Below, in pieces: positions 1-9,037 of a stretch of 61,111 bases of DNA (the first letter of the stretch is position 1; each line of letters starts with the position of its first letter). The notes below the pieces were generated by a model that was given only the letters and a program-made list of their open reading frames with translations, was not told the DNA's origin and did not search any database. Source of the stretch: Bartonella rattaustraliani AUST/NH4 (GTDB lineage Bacteria > Pseudomonadota > Alphaproteobacteria > Rhizobiales > Rhizobiaceae); NCBI RefSeq assembly GCF_000312565.1, contig NZ_CALW02000050.1, positions 1 through 61,111 of the forward strand, written 5' to 3'. Position numbers and translations under genes: made by a program.

Positions 1-1
1 G

Positions 2-145
2 GTATCTTTTGATTGTCGTTTGACTTGTTGGCATGAGCATGCGACTCATTGTGTTTTGATCGGTGAAGTTGTTGCAATCCACTGTCATCAAGAAAAAGAC
101 GCTTTGATGTATTTGAATCGTAATTATCATACTTTGTCTTTTTAA
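2..145 (+). CDS. Flavin reductase family protein, C-terminal end (partial)
   Basis: Only the last 47 codons are inside the window, in frame from base 2 to a TAA stop. The peptide contains ATHCVLIGEVVAIHCH and ends in NYHTLSF. This looks like the final strands of the split-barrel FMN-binding fold of HpaC-type flavin reductases, where a conserved His and a 'GEV' strand close the domain. Such enzymes reduce FMN or FAD with NAD(P)H for a partner oxygenase; the partner cannot be judged from here. The upstream part is missing, so the exact subfamily is uncertain. Confidence 0.6.
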   Translation, partial: VSFDCRLTCWHEHATHCVLIGEVVAIHCHQEKDALMYLNRNYHTLSF

Positions 146-463
146 AGATTTTTACTTTATTATATATTGAGAAACAAGGTATCATTGGCGTTTTTTAGGA
201 TTTTTTCAACCAGTAAGAGAGGTTGTTTTATGTGGTTTTGCACTTTTGCATTAAAAGCTTGTCAATATAACTTGAAAAAACAAGAAATCTTGGTCAGCTT
301 TTTGTCAAAAGAAGTGTGTACTATGTAAAAAGACAGTTGGAGATTTAAACCGTAGCTTTAGATATATGGGGTGGTAGATATAAAAAACCATTTTACACTT
401 GTGCTGATGGATGTTGCACAATATACAGTCGGCACATACTATCTATTGGAGGTTTTTTATGGC
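146..463. other. Intergenic region upstream of dksA
   Basis: About 320 bases, AT-rich, without a convincing gene. It must hold the dksA promoter. The dksA reading frame stays open upstream to a GTG at 371, but that extension (starting VDIKNHF) does not look like a DksA N-terminus. The GGAGG at 448-452 points to a start at 464 instead. Confidence 0.5.
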
Positions 464-880
464 ATGAGCAAAGAGATTGATGATCTATATCACCCTAGTG
501 AAAATGAGCCTTTTATGAATGAGCGACAAAAGGCCTATTTTCGTGCTAAATTGATTTCTTGGAAGAATGATATTTTAAGAGAAGCACGTGAAACTTTGGA
601 GAATTTGCAGGAGGAAAATGTTGGTCAGCCTGATTTGACAGACAGGGCATCTTGCGAAACTGACCGTACGATTGAATTACGTGCTCGTGATCGTCAGAGA
701 AAACTTATTTCAAAGATAGATGCCGCTTTGGAACGTATTGATAATGGAACTTACGGTTTTTGTGAGGAAACAGGCGAACCGATTAGTATAAAGCGTCTTG
801 AGGCTCGACCGATTGCAGTTTTATCATTAGAAGCACAAGAACGCCACGAACGACGAGAAAAAGTTTATCGTGATGATTGA
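464..880 (+). CDS. dksA: DksA/TraR family RNA polymerase-binding transcription factor
   Basis: 138 residues. DksA binds the secondary channel of RNA polymerase and, with ppGpp, mediates the stringent response. The sequence has the expected order: an N-terminal acidic segment, a long helical coiled-coil hairpin (about residues 30-100, with DLTDRASCETDRTIELRARD), then the zinc-finger region around GTYGFCEETGEPI and the conserved tail RPIAVLSLEAQERHER. Only one of the classical four zinc cysteines is present in the finger, as in the alphaproteobacterial low-cysteine DksA type; zinc binding is therefore doubtful. The start at 464 is chosen because MSKEIDDLYHPSE fits the family and lies 11 bases after GGAGG. 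A two-codon mini-ORF (459-467) overlaps this start. Confidence 0.93.
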   Translation: MSKEIDDLYHPSENEPFMNERQKAYFRAKLISWKNDILREARETLENLQEENVGQPDLTDRASCETDRTIELRARDRQRKLISKIDAALERIDNGTYGFCEETGEPISIKRLEARPIAVLSLEAQERHERREKVYRDD

Positions 881-900
881 AATGGATTGGGATGATGCAC

Positions 901-942
901 AAAACAAAATAAACAGCGCTAGAGTTGTGTATTTTGTTTTTT
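901..942. terminator. Bidirectional hairpin between convergent dksA and fliO-like gene
   Basis: An 11-base perfect inverted repeat (AAAACAAAATA at 901-911, TATTTTGTTTT at 930-940) encloses an 18-base loop. It has a T run on the plus strand and an A run on the other side, so it can act for both convergent genes. Its right arm lies inside the last codons of the minus-strand gene. Confidence 0.6.
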
Positions 943-1455
943 GGAATCGGGGATGAATAAAGATGGTTCTTGTCGTCCTTCAATTTTAGCACTGATTGCT
1001 GAATCTTCAACATTTTGCTTCATAAAAGGGGCAGAATCATTTCTTTGCGTGTTTTCCTTTTCATTTACGGAAAAGGGGCTTTTTTCTGCAAGATCAGAAT
1101 TTGAGTTGGTTTCTGTTGTTGTTAATGTTGGTTGCCTATGTTGTGTGCCAGAGGCATTGAGGATATTGGATTCTACAACAACATCTGTTAGCCCACCGAT
1201 AAGAAGTAAATGCTCTTTATCATCACAACGTATGAGAATAAGGCGACGTGTGCGGTCGATAACAATTGTTTCACAGAGGGTTAGTCGTGAGGAACGTTTT
1301 TTGGTATTTCTTTTAAATTTAAAGTTTCCTGTATTTAAACGACGTAAAAATAGAACGATTGCGGCAACAGCTGTAATTGTTATTATGAAAAATACAAAAC
1401 TCATAATTATATTAGCTGCGGATGTGCCTAATTGGTTTGATAACCAGATATACAT
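919..1455 (-). CDS. FliO-like membrane protein
   Basis: 178 residues. One N-terminal membrane helix (about 14-38, SFVFFIITITAVAAIVLFL) is followed by a small basic beta-rich domain with RLTLCETIVIDRTRRLILIRCDDKEHLLLIGG. That is the FliO signature of a flagellar export-gate assembly factor. The C-terminal third is polar and probably disordered. The gene is convergent with dksA and divergent from cckA. No other flagellar gene is in this window, and several Bartonella species lack flagella, so its role here may not be flagellar. The assignment to the FliO family is fairly safe from the domain pattern; the biological role is an inference. Confidence 0.7.
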   Translation of the reverse strand: MYIWLSNQLGTSAANIIMSFVFFIITITAVAAIVLFLRRLNTGNFKFKRNTKKRSSRLTLCETIVIDRTRRLILIRCDDKEHLLLIGGLTDVVVESNILNASGTQHRQPTLTTTETNSNSDLAEKSPFSVNEKENTQRNDSAPFMKQNVEDSAISAKIEGRQEPSLFIPDSKKQNTQL

Positions 1456-1680
1456 GTAACTTCTTTCACTTTAAGAATAAAAATGTTATTTTTATTGAGC
1501 AAGTTTGTAAATATACCCTTAAAAGGTTTATTTATAATAAGCAAAGACCTTTTAAACATGGAGTGATTTTTCTTGGGAAGATATTATCTATGCACGTACT
1601 CTATTTGAGATAATAAATTTGATAGAATGATTACAGAGGTGATTTTCGCATAAGAAACAGCCATAATCAAGGCAAATGAA

Positions 1681-4224
1681 ATGGATAAAGAGTTTGAAAG
1701 AGTAAAAGATCGTCGTTTTTTTTCTGTCTCTCGAGGCGTTGTAATTTTTGGTGTTGTTTTTGTAATCGTTTCTCTCTTTATTGTTGGTATTTTGGATTTC
1801 TTTTATCCGCAGAGCACTTTACAAAAAGTTGGGTTGCTCTCTCTTTTGGTTTTAGCGGTTATAGGGGTGAGTGCACTTGCCTTGAGTGGAATGGGGGTCT
1901 TGAGATATAATGTAGCGAAGGTGTATGAAGATTTTGATTTCAGCATTTTTAATAGTATTGACGATGCAATTGTTATCTCTGATTTGTCAGGTTTTGTTTA
2001 TTATTCTAACCAAAGTTATCGTAACATTCTTACCTATAAGCCTGAGGCATCTTGTTATATGGTTATTGCGGGGCTTCCAGGGGCGGGAGCACTTTCGTAT
2101 CGTTTAAAAGTTGCAGCTTATCGTCATCTTGCGGTCCAGGAAGAATTAAGGGTAGAACAGTCGATTTTTGCTCATTCCGCACAAAGAAAGCCTGTTTGGT
2201 ATAATATTTCTGTGCAACCAATTAAGCAGGGGAGAAAAAAGTTTTTATTTTGGCGCATTGCTGATATTTCGCATTTGCAGGAATGTCGTGAAGTTTTTTT
2301 TTCAAATCTTCAAGAAGCTATCAATCATTTAGATCAAGCTCCTGTTGGTTTTGTATCCGTTAATGCACAAGGGATACTTCTTTATGCAAATGCAGTTTTT
2401 GCTGAATGGTTCTCAATTGATCTGGTAAATTTCACTATTGGTCAATATAGTTTTGATCAATTATTTAATAATATTGGAGAAAATAGTACGTGGAGTGATG
2501 TTTGTTTGCAAAATAACAAACACCAAGGCTCAGGTTACTCTTCACCTTATATGTTTTCGTTATGTTTAAATTCGGAGTCTGGTGTTAAAAAAATATTGAA
2601 TTGTTTTATGTGTGCTTCTTCTCTCTTAGAGGACGACGCCATTTATCGTATTGTTGTCATTCCACAGCAGATACACAAAGAAGAGAATGATGATTCCTCA
2701 GAATTCTCCAAGACATTCATGGAGTATTTTGACGCAAGTCCATTTGCAATAGCAGTGGTGAATCAAAAAGGGGGCTTTATGCATACGAATAATGCCTTTT
2801 CATCAGTCATGGGGCGTATGAGTAAAATTGTTAATCTTTATGATGCTATTTCTCATCATGATCATGCGCAGTTAGCGCGTGCATTTCAAAAGATTACAAT
2901 AAATAAAGGCTCTTCAGTTTCGATAGAAACTGTTTTAGAACATGACGAAGAACGCCATTTACGCTTCCATATTATGCCTGTAAAACCACATTATGATGAT
3001 GTGTTACAAGACTTTTTCGTTGTCTCTGTTATAGAAATAACAGAACAGAAAGCGCTTGAAGATAAAATGATGCAAAGTCAGAAAATGCAAGCTGTTGGGC
3101 AGCTGGCGGGTGGAATTGCGCATGATTTTAATAATGTTTTAACAGCAATTTTGATGTCGTGTGATCTGCTTTTAAATACACATCGTAGTTTTGATCCTGC
3201 CTATGCAGACCTTATCAATATCAAAAATAATGCTAATCGTGCAGCTGCCCTTGTGCAGCAATTATTAGCCTTTTCTCGAAAGCAGACGCTTCGACCTGAA
3301 GAAGTTGATTTTACAGAATTTTTATCAGACATTCGCACTCTTATTTTACCTCTTTTAGGCAATAATATTGCGTTAAAAATTGTTCATGGAAGAGATTTGT
3401 GGAGTGTTAAAATTGATCAAGCATCTTTCCAGCGTGTGATGATGAATTTGGTTGTTAATGCGCGTGATGCTATGCCAGATGGCGGTATTTTTACGGTTGC
3501 GACAAATAATATTACAAAACAACAAAGTGCTGAATTTGATCATGTTGGTTTTGCAATTGGTGAGTATGTGCAATTAACGATTTCAGATACAGGGACAGGG
3601 ATACCGGTTGCTATACAAGAAAAAATGTTTGAACCCTTTTTTACCACAAAAGAAGTCGGAAAAGGAACAGGGCTTGGTTTATCAATGGTTTATGGAATTA
3701 TCAAACAGACAGGTGGTTACATTTACTGCGATAGTACGGAAGGAAAGGGAGCGACATTTTATATTTTCCTTCCTCGTTATATCCCAAAAACCGACGATAA
3801 AATTTTCCAACAGATTGAAAAAGATGAAGAGCAAGAAAAAAATACAGATTTAACAGGGGCTGCAACTGTTTTATTAGTGGAAGATGAAGATGCTGTGAGA
3901 ATGGGAGGGGTAAGAGCACTTCAAATGAGAGGATATACGGTTTTAGAAGCTGCAAGTGGGGTGGAGGCTCTCACTCTTCTGAAAGAAAATAAGGGGGCTG
4001 TTGATATTATTGTTTCTGATGTGGTGATGCCAGAAATGGATGGTCCAACTTTGCTCAAGGAAACGCGTAAAAGCTATCCTGATATTAAGTTTATTTTTGT
4101 CTCTGGATATGCAAAGGATGCTTTTGCTAAAAATCTTCCAGAAGATGCGGTTTTTGGTTTTTTATCTAAACCATTTACACTCAAACAGTTATCTATAACT
4201 ATTAAAGAAACACTTGAAGAATAA
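1681..4224 (+). CDS. cckA: Cell-cycle hybrid sensor histidine kinase CckA
   Basis: 847 residues. Two N-terminal membrane helices (about 18-41 and 50-73) anchor the protein. PAS-like sensor segments follow, then a HisKA domain with the H-box GGIAHDFNN (His at about 481). The HATPase domain has an N box NLVVNARDAMPDGG, a G1 box DTGTGIP and the F/G2 segment FEPFFTTKEVGKGTGLGLS. The C-terminal receiver has the phospho-acceptor Asp at about 780 (IIVSDVVMPEMDG) and the conserved KPF. In alphaproteobacteria CckA feeds phosphate through ChpT to CtrA and CpdR and controls replication and division. Domain order and length match CckA. It appears to be a single gene, with a divergent promoter region shared with the FliO-like gene. 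Confidence 0.95.
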   Translation: MDKEFERVKDRRFFSVSRGVVIFGVVFVIVSLFIVGILDFFYPQSTLQKVGLLSLLVLAVIGVSALALSGMGVLRYNVAKVYEDFDFSIFNSIDDAIVISDLSGFVYYSNQSYRNILTYKPEASCYMVIAGLPGAGALSYRLKVAAYRHLAVQEELRVEQSIFAHSAQRKPVWYNISVQPIKQGRKKFLFWRIADISHLQECREVFFSNLQEAINHLDQAPVGFVSVNAQGILLYANAVFAEWFSIDLVNFTIGQYSFDQLFNNIGENSTWSDVCLQNNKHQGSGYSSPYMFSLCLNSESGVKKILNCFMCASSLLEDDAIYRIVVIPQQIHKEENDDSSEFSKTFMEYFDASPFAIAVVNQKGGFMHTNNAFSSVMGRMSKIVNLYDAISHHDHAQLARAFQKITINKGSSVSIETVLEHDEERHLRFHIMPVKPHYDDVLQDFFVVSVIEITEQKALEDKMMQSQKMQAVGQLAGGIAHDFNNVLTAILMSCDLLLNTHRSFDPAYADLINIKNNANRAAALVQQLLAFSRKQTLRPEEVDFTEFLSDIRTLILPLLGNNIALKIVHGRDLWSVKIDQASFQRVMMNLVVNARDAMPDGGIFTVATNNITKQQSAEFDHVGFAIGEYVQLTISDTGTGIPVAIQEKMFEPFFTTKEVGKGTGLGLSMVYGIIKQTGGYIYCDSTEGKGATFYIFLPRYIPKTDDKIFQQIEKDEEQEKNTDLTGAATVLLVEDEDAVRMGGVRALQMRGYTVLEAASGVEALTLLKENKGAVDIIVSDVVMPEMDGPTLLKETRKSYPDIKFIFVSGYAKDAFAKNLPEDAVFGFLSKPFTLKQLSITIKETLEE

Positions 4225-4536
4225 AGTCAAAGATCGTGAAGAGAAAAAGTGCATCTTTTAAAGATAAAAATTTAGGATATATTGCAAGAATAGGCACAAT
4301 ATACGTAAAAATCATAAAATCGATAAATACGACTTTGTTGGCAGTATAATTTGCTAAAATCCTTCTACTGTCGAAAAAGTTCTCCCTAGAAGTGGTCCGT
4401 TGAAAGAAGCATGGCAAATGTTTAAGGGCTACCTCAGTGTTCATGCTTGCTATGGTCAGGCGGGTAATAAATGTCACGATGCTTATGGTTTACCTAATTG
4501 CACATCAGTTTATTCAATTAAATCAAAGAGGGAAAA
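4225..4536. other. Spacer with no recognisable gene
   Basis: About 310 bases between cckA and a decayed lipoprotein gene. Short open stretches in several frames resemble nothing I recognise. It is probably the left edge of a degraded mobile region. Confidence 0.4.
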
Positions 4537-4944
4537 ATGAAACAAATTTTAAAATTATTAAGCACTGTAACCTTGTTAGGTATTGCTGGATATCAGACGG
4601 AATAAATCTTCTTCAGCGTACATGACTGTGTGGGAGAAAACGGGAGCAGATTCTACTGAAGTAGGAAAAGCCTTATTAGAATGCGGCATGCCAAGCATTA
4701 TTGATCTTGAACCAGAAAATAGTAAGCAGAGTAACAATGCAATAGCAACAATTCATGCTTGCATGGTCCAATCAGGATTCCGCTATAAAGATAAAAAGGG
4801 AGTAGGGGCTGGTGTGTAAATCATAACGCCGAAAACCTACCGATTTGTCGTCTAGGCGCTGTCATCCCTCAGCAAAGTGTCGAAAGGCGCCTAAACAGTC
4901 CTTTTTGTAAAAGGTATAAAAACGCACCTGAATGCAAACCTTAA
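4537..4944 (+). pseudogene. Decayed phage-type lipoprotein gene with two frameshifts
   Basis: Frame 1 starts at 4537 with MKQILKLLSTVTLLGIAG followed by Tyr, Gln, Thr, Glu and a stop. This is a lipoprotein signal in which the lipobox Cys (expected after GIAG) has become Tyr. Coding continues in a second frame from about 4607 (VWEKTGADSTEVGKALLECG, then CMVQSGFRYKD) to a TAA at about 4817-4819. A third frame then carries on (ENLPICRLGAVIP, SVERRLNSPFCK, APECKP) to a TAA at 4942-4944. Joined, it gives roughly 135 residues with spaced cysteines. It resembles small lipoproteins found near prophage genes in other bacteria ('W.K.G....KALLECG', 'RLNSPFC'). Two shifts plus the lost lipid Cys mean it is almost certainly non-functional. 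Confidence 0.7.
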
Positions 4945-5425
4945 GTTTTTTTGGGGGCTATAATCAATGACCCCTCATTCTTTTACTTGGAATAACGGGA
5001 TTATTCTCTCAAAGGTATTTTTACATCGCCTGATGGAACGTCCCGTAAAGCCGTTCAATGAGTGGGTAATAATCATGGGTCCCTTTATTTTACAGTTTTT
5101 CCACAAGCAGACTCGGCGAATATCAGAATTCATGATTGCATTTCGTAAGAAATTTCTGGAAGATAACTTTGAGTGTTTGATCAATTCAACAAAGACGTTC
5201 AAAAATTTTATATTGCGTTATGGCAATACAGGGGCGGTTATTAATGCCCGCAGCCGCGGTACCATGACGATAGGCAATGGATTGCGTGATTTGGAAAAGC
5301 ATGGTACTCACGGTATATAGCAAAGGAAGCAACGATTAATTTCTTTGCTCCAGTTTATAATGCACAGTCTATGGCAGATATATTACATACCTTAAGTGAT
5401 GGCAAACAGTATTATATTGGTTGAG
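4945..5425 (+). pseudogene. Unidentified decayed coding relic
   Basis: An open frame of 117 codons begins at 4967 and ends at about 5320. Its second half (AVINARSRGTMTIGNGLRDL) looks coding. Directly after, in another frame, EATINFFAPVYNAQSMADI and DGKQYYIG run to a TGA near 5424. The two segments read as one product broken by a frameshift. I do not recognise the family. Its place between a phage-type lipoprotein relic and an integrase relic suggests mobile-element origin. Function is unknown. Confidence 0.35.
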
Positions 5426-5558
5426 AAAATCATAACTTTTAAGGGACATTGAGAATTTTAACATATAAAAGCTAAAAAAGTTTCTGTACATTTTGTACAA
5501 AAAATTTCTGAAAATGCAGGTTTTATGATATCAAAACGCATAAAGTTGAAAATATATA

Positions 5559-5906
5559 CAACATATTGGTTTAAAAGTATAATTTTTCGTTGTGGATCTT
5601 GAATTAGAGCCCCGAATATTGTGAGATTCTTCCATTTCAAATCTCTTTATGTTGAATTGATTTTATTTACTTGGTTTTACACTATCAGCGGTGTTGAGCA
5701 TGAGGGTAAAACGAGACGAAGATAAAAAGGAAAAATATCTTTCATGAAAGGGCTGTCGCAATCTCATGAGTTGGTCAATATACCATGAGCTGGTAAAGAG
5801 AATGATGGTACCGGTTTGTACCATCATAAGCGAAAAGATGGTGGTTTTCTATGGTTTATCGATATACAATTTACCTACACCGCCGCGAAATGGGATTAGG
5901 AGTGCT
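5559..5906 (+). repeat. Dispersed repeat, copy A (integrase leader plus 5' end)
   Basis: Similar to 11496-11800 (same strand) and 49033-49410 (opposite strand). Shared landmarks in order are a segment around ACATATTGGTTTA, a GAATATTGT..GATTCT block, TTTCAAATCTCTT..GTTGA, TTACACTATCAGCGG, TTCATGAAAGGG.TGTCGC, and an integrase-coding block at the end. Divergence is high but the order is kept in all three. Confidence 0.7.
5744..5906 (+). pseudogene. Tyrosine integrase gene, truncated 5' end (copy A)
   Basis: Starting at the ATG at 5744 (MKGLSQSHELVNIP) the frame hits a stop, continues as NDGTGLYHHKRKDGGFLW, then shifts frame to YRYTIYLHRREMGLG. This is the N-terminal arm-binding domain of P4-type phage and island integrases, where 'DG.GL.L...K.GG..W.YRY...R.REMGLG' is typical. 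There is no catalytic domain: sequence similarity ends before purN. It is one of three such stubs in the window. Confidence 0.65.
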
Positions 5907-5967
5907 CCATAGGCTTTGAAGGCAAAAATGTTAGAGGCAATAGTAAATAAAGTGCCCATTGAGATTT

Positions 5968-6579
5968 TCAAAGGGAGAGAAGTTGTTGTTGAGCATCTGT
6001 TATTTTGCCATTTCCCTCAATAAATGCTCTTAATGCTTCAGGATAAAGTTTATGTTCAGCTTTCAGAACTCTCTGTGCTAAGCTTTCAACGGTATCATTG
6101 GGGCACACTGGAACAGCTGCTTGGGCAAGAATTTTTCCTGAATCCATCTCTTCTGTAACAAGGTGAATAGTGCAACCGGTAATTTTAACACCTGCTTGCA
6201 AAACTCTTTCATGTGTCTTTAAGCCTTTAAAGGAGGGGAGGAGAGAAGGATGAATATTCAAAATTCGTTCTTCATAAAATTTTATAAAATGTGATGAAAT
6301 AAGGCGCATATAACCAGCAAGGCAAATAAGATCCGGTTGGTATTTTTCCAAAACGGTGAATATGGATTCTTCATATGCTTCTTTTGTTGGGTAGATTTTT
6401 CGATCAACAATATGAACTGGCAGGTTATGATTACGAGCCTTTTCAATGCCCATAGCATGAGGGGTATCGCAAACAACCGCGATGATTTCAGCAGGGTAAT
6501 CTTTTTGTTTGCTCGCCTCAGAAAGGGCAACCATATTAGATCCATTGCCAGAAATAAAAACGACGACTTTCTTTTTCAT
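5968..6579 (-). CDS. purN: Phosphoribosylglycinamide formyltransferase
   Basis: 203 residues, the usual PurN length. It transfers a formyl group from 10-formyltetrahydrofolate to glycinamide ribonucleotide in cytosolic de novo purine synthesis. The N-terminus [15 protein letters not shown] is the phosphate-binding loop. The active-site segment [17 protein letters not shown] contains the catalytic Asn-His pair, and [14 protein letters not shown] carries the catalytic Asp. The start codon overlaps the purM stop by four bases (ATGA), so the pair is translationally coupled and forms a two-gene minus-strand operon. Confidence 0.97.
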   Translation of the reverse strand: MKKKVVVFISGNGSNMVALSEASKQKDYPAEIIAVVCDTPHAMGIEKARNHNLPVHIVDRKIYPTKEAYEESIFTVLEKYQPDLICLAGYMRLISSHFIKFYEERILNIHPSLLPSFKGLKTHERVLQAGVKITGCTIHLVTEEMDSGKILAQAAVPVCPNDTVESLAQRVLKAEHKLYPEALRAFIEGNGKITDAQQQLLSL

Positions 6580-7661
6580 AAGTGAAGTACACCTTTATAG
6601 AGGATTTTTTTATTTTGGTGTTTTGTTAAAATGCCGAGGGGAGTAACGGTTTCTCCTTGCATTTCAAGTGTTTGCGTAAGGGTTTTAGCTGCGTTTTGTG
6701 CTACAATAATGATCATACCAATTCCGCAATTAAATGTTCGTAACATCTCTGTTTGTTCTATTTTACCTTGTTGAGCAATCCATGAAAAGACTGCTGGAAC
6801 ATGAAGAGCAGAAAGATTAATTTCAGCGCAGAGAGAAGAGGGGAGAACGCGTGGAATGTTTTCTGTAAAACCTCCACCCGTAATATGAGCAAGAGCTTTG
6901 ATTCCTTTACATTTTTGCATGATGGGGAGGAGCGATTTTACATAAATGCGTGTTGGAGCGAGCAGTGCTGTAGCAAGATCGATTTGAGGGTTAAAAGGGG
7001 CTGCAGCGTTCCATTTTAGATGACTTTGTTGGACGATTCGTCTCACGAGAGAAAAGCCGTTGGAATGAACTCCAGAGGCGCTCAGTCCTAAAACGATATC
7101 ACCTTCTGCAAGGTCTTTTGAAGGAAGTAAAGCATCTCGTTCGACAGCACCTACAGCAAATCCTGCTAAATCATAATCTTTTTCTGCATACATATCAGGC
7201 ATTTCTGCAGTTTCTCCTCCAATGAGGGCTGCGCCTGCTTGTTTACATCCTTTGGCAATACCAGAAATGATTGCGGCACCTTGTTCAGGGTTCAGTTTTC
7301 CAGTTGCGAAATAATCGAGAAAAAAGAGAGGTTCAGCACCTTGAACCAGCAAATCATTGACGCACATGGCGACAAGATCAATCCCAACAGTATTATGGAT
7401 ACCGGTTTCAATGGCAATTTTTAGCTTTGTTCCTACACCATCATTGGCCGCTACGAGAATAGGATCTCTAAAGCCTGTTGCTTTTAAATCAAATAGACCG
7501 CCAAAGCCGCCAATTTCTACATCTGCACCTGTTCGTTTTGTTGAGCGTATGTAGGGTTTAATTTTTTCTACCATGGCATTACCTGCATCGATATTGACAC
7601 CGGATTCTTCATAGGTAAGACCAGATTTGCATTTATTATTTGCGAGATGTTGATTGCTCAT
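6576..7661 (-). CDS. purM: Phosphoribosylformylglycinamidine cyclo-ligase (AIR synthetase)
   Basis: 361 residues. It closes the imidazole ring of AIR using ATP. Recognisable segments are [16 protein letters not shown] near the N-terminus, the ATP-binding [44 protein letters not shown], and [16 protein letters not shown] in the C-terminal domain. It is the first gene of the purM-purN pair. The roughly 160-base divergent gap to the permease gene (7662-7825) should hold promoters for both directions. Confidence 0.97.
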   Translation of the reverse strand: MSNQHLANNKCKSGLTYEESGVNIDAGNAMVEKIKPYIRSTKRTGADVEIGGFGGLFDLKATGFRDPILVAANDGVGTKLKIAIETGIHNTVGIDLVAMCVNDLLVQGAEPLFFLDYFATGKLNPEQGAAIISGIAKGCKQAGAALIGGETAEMPDMYAEKDYDLAGFAVGAVERDALLPSKDLAEGDIVLGLSASGVHSNGFSLVRRIVQQSHLKWNAAAPFNPQIDLATALLAPTRIYVKSLLPIMQKCKGIKALAHITGGGFTENIPRVLPSSLCAEINLSALHVPAVFSWIAQQGKIEQTEMLRTFNCGIGMIIIVAQNAAKTLTQTLEMQGETVTPLGILTKHQNKKILYKGVLHL

Positions 7662-7825
7662 GGGAGCCTTCCTTGTGGAAAATCATGTTTTAAGATTATG
7701 CAATGCCATGATAGAGTTGTTACTGCAAGAGATATTGATATTTAGTGTTGAAGAAAATGAGCAGTGTTCCTTGATTCAAGTGTGAAGAATCTTATAATTT
7801 TTGTGAAGAGTTTTTTAGGATACTT

Positions 7826-9037
7826 ATGGGTAGGATACCAAATAATCGTAATCATTTTGCTTGGCAGATTATGAAAAAGAAAGCAAGAGAGAATGTGGTC
7901 GGTGATCGTTATAAGGCTTATGTGCCAGCTTACGCTCAAGTGCCATTACCGAACAATATGAAAAAGCAAATTTTCTTTTGGCTTGGTACATTGTTTTTTT
8001 TCATTCTCTTTATGGTTGTTTTTGGATCCATTTTGCTTCCCTTTGTGGCAGGGATGGTGTTAGCTTACTTCCTTAATCCTCTTGTTCAATTGTTTGAAAA
8101 AGTTGGTATTCATCGTGTTTTAGGGACTATTCTTATTAGTTTGTTTATTGTTGTTGTTTTTGTTGCGGCTTTAATTATTTTAATTCCTATTATTAGCTCG
8201 CAAATACAGCAATTTATGCGTGATGGTTTGCCTATTTATATGGATCGTATTCAAACCTTTTTTGTTGAACATGATTTTGGTTGGGTGCAGCGCTATTTTG
8301 GGAGTGATCCAAATGAATTACAGAGTAATATTAAAGGGGTATTGGGAAAAAGCTCTGATTTTATTACATCTCTCTTAAATTCGCTTTTGAAATCGGGAAA
8401 ATCTATTGTTAACATTGTTAGCTTATTTGTTGTAGCACCAGTGGTGGCATTTTATCTGTTGTTAGACTGGCCACGTATGGTTGGGGCAGTTGATTCGTTG
8501 ATACCGCGGGATCATCTTGAAACTGTTCGTGGTATTTTTCATGAAATGGATAGAGCTGTTGCTGGTTTTGTTCGTGGGCAGGGAACAGCTTGTCTTATCT
8601 TGGGAGGGTATTACGCTATTGGTTTGACGATCACAGGACTTAATTTTAGTCTTTTGATTGGTATGTTTATTGGCCTTATCAGCTTTATTCCTTATATTGG
8701 CACGATGAGTGGTTTTTTACTTTCTGGTGGTATTGCTTGGGTCCAGTTTTATCCGAATAATTGGGAATGGATCGTTGTTATCATGATTATCTTTTTAATT
8801 GGTCAATTTATTGAAGGGTATATTCTTCAACCAAAACTTGTGGGGTCATCGGTAGGGTTGCATCCTGTGTGGTTGATGTTTGCACTTTTTGCTTTTTCTT
8901 CACTTTTTGGTTTCACTGGTATGCTTGTTGCTGTTCCTGCCGCGGCAGCCGTTGGTGTTTTGGTTCGTTTTGCTCTGCATACTTATCTTAATTCTCAGAT
9001 GTATTCACGAACTGGAAATTCGGAGCCGCTAGAATGA
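7826..9037 (+). CDS. AI-2E family (PerM-type) membrane transporter
   Basis: Up to 403 residues with about eight hydrophobic segments. A pair near residues 55-85 (FWLGTLFFFILFMVVFGSILLPFVAG) includes the family hallmark ILLPFVAGMVLAYFLNPLV. Later come SFIPYIGTMSGFLLS and QFIEGYILQPKLVGSSVGLHPV, the best conserved part of the family. Members have been linked to export of autoinducer-2 or to Na+/H+ exchange; the substrate here is unknown. The start at 7826 follows an AGGA; an internal Met at 7871 is an alternative. The stop overlaps the start of hdaA by four bases, as in related Rhizobiales. Confidence 0.88.
   Translation: MGRIPNNRNHFAWQIMKKKARENVVGDRYKAYVPAYAQVPLPNNMKKQIFFWLGTLFFFILFMVVFGSILLPFVAGMVLAYFLNPLVQLFEKVGIHRVLGTILISLFIVVVFVAALIILIPIISSQIQQFMRDGLPIYMDRIQTFFVEHDFGWVQRYFGSDPNELQSNIKGVLGKSSDFITSLLNSLLKSGKSIVNIVSLFVVAPVVAFYLLLDWPRMVGAVDSLIPRDHLETVRGIFHEMDRAVAGFVRGQGTACLILGGYYAIGLTITGLNFSLLIGMFIGLISFIPYIGTMSGFLLSGGIAWVQFYPNNWEWIVVIMIIFLIGQFIEGYILQPKLVGSSVGLHPVWLMFALFAFSSLFGFTGMLVAVPAAAAVGVLVRFALHTYLNSQMYSRTGNSEPLE

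Noticed and set aside
941-1459. 172-codon plus-strand frame opposite the FliO-like gene
   Set aside because: It is a shadow; the minus frame has the membrane helix and FliO-type domain.
4841-4890. Inverted GGCGC / GCGCC words, suspected structured RNA
   Set aside because: They fall inside the third coding segment of the decayed lipoprotein gene, which explains the sequence better.
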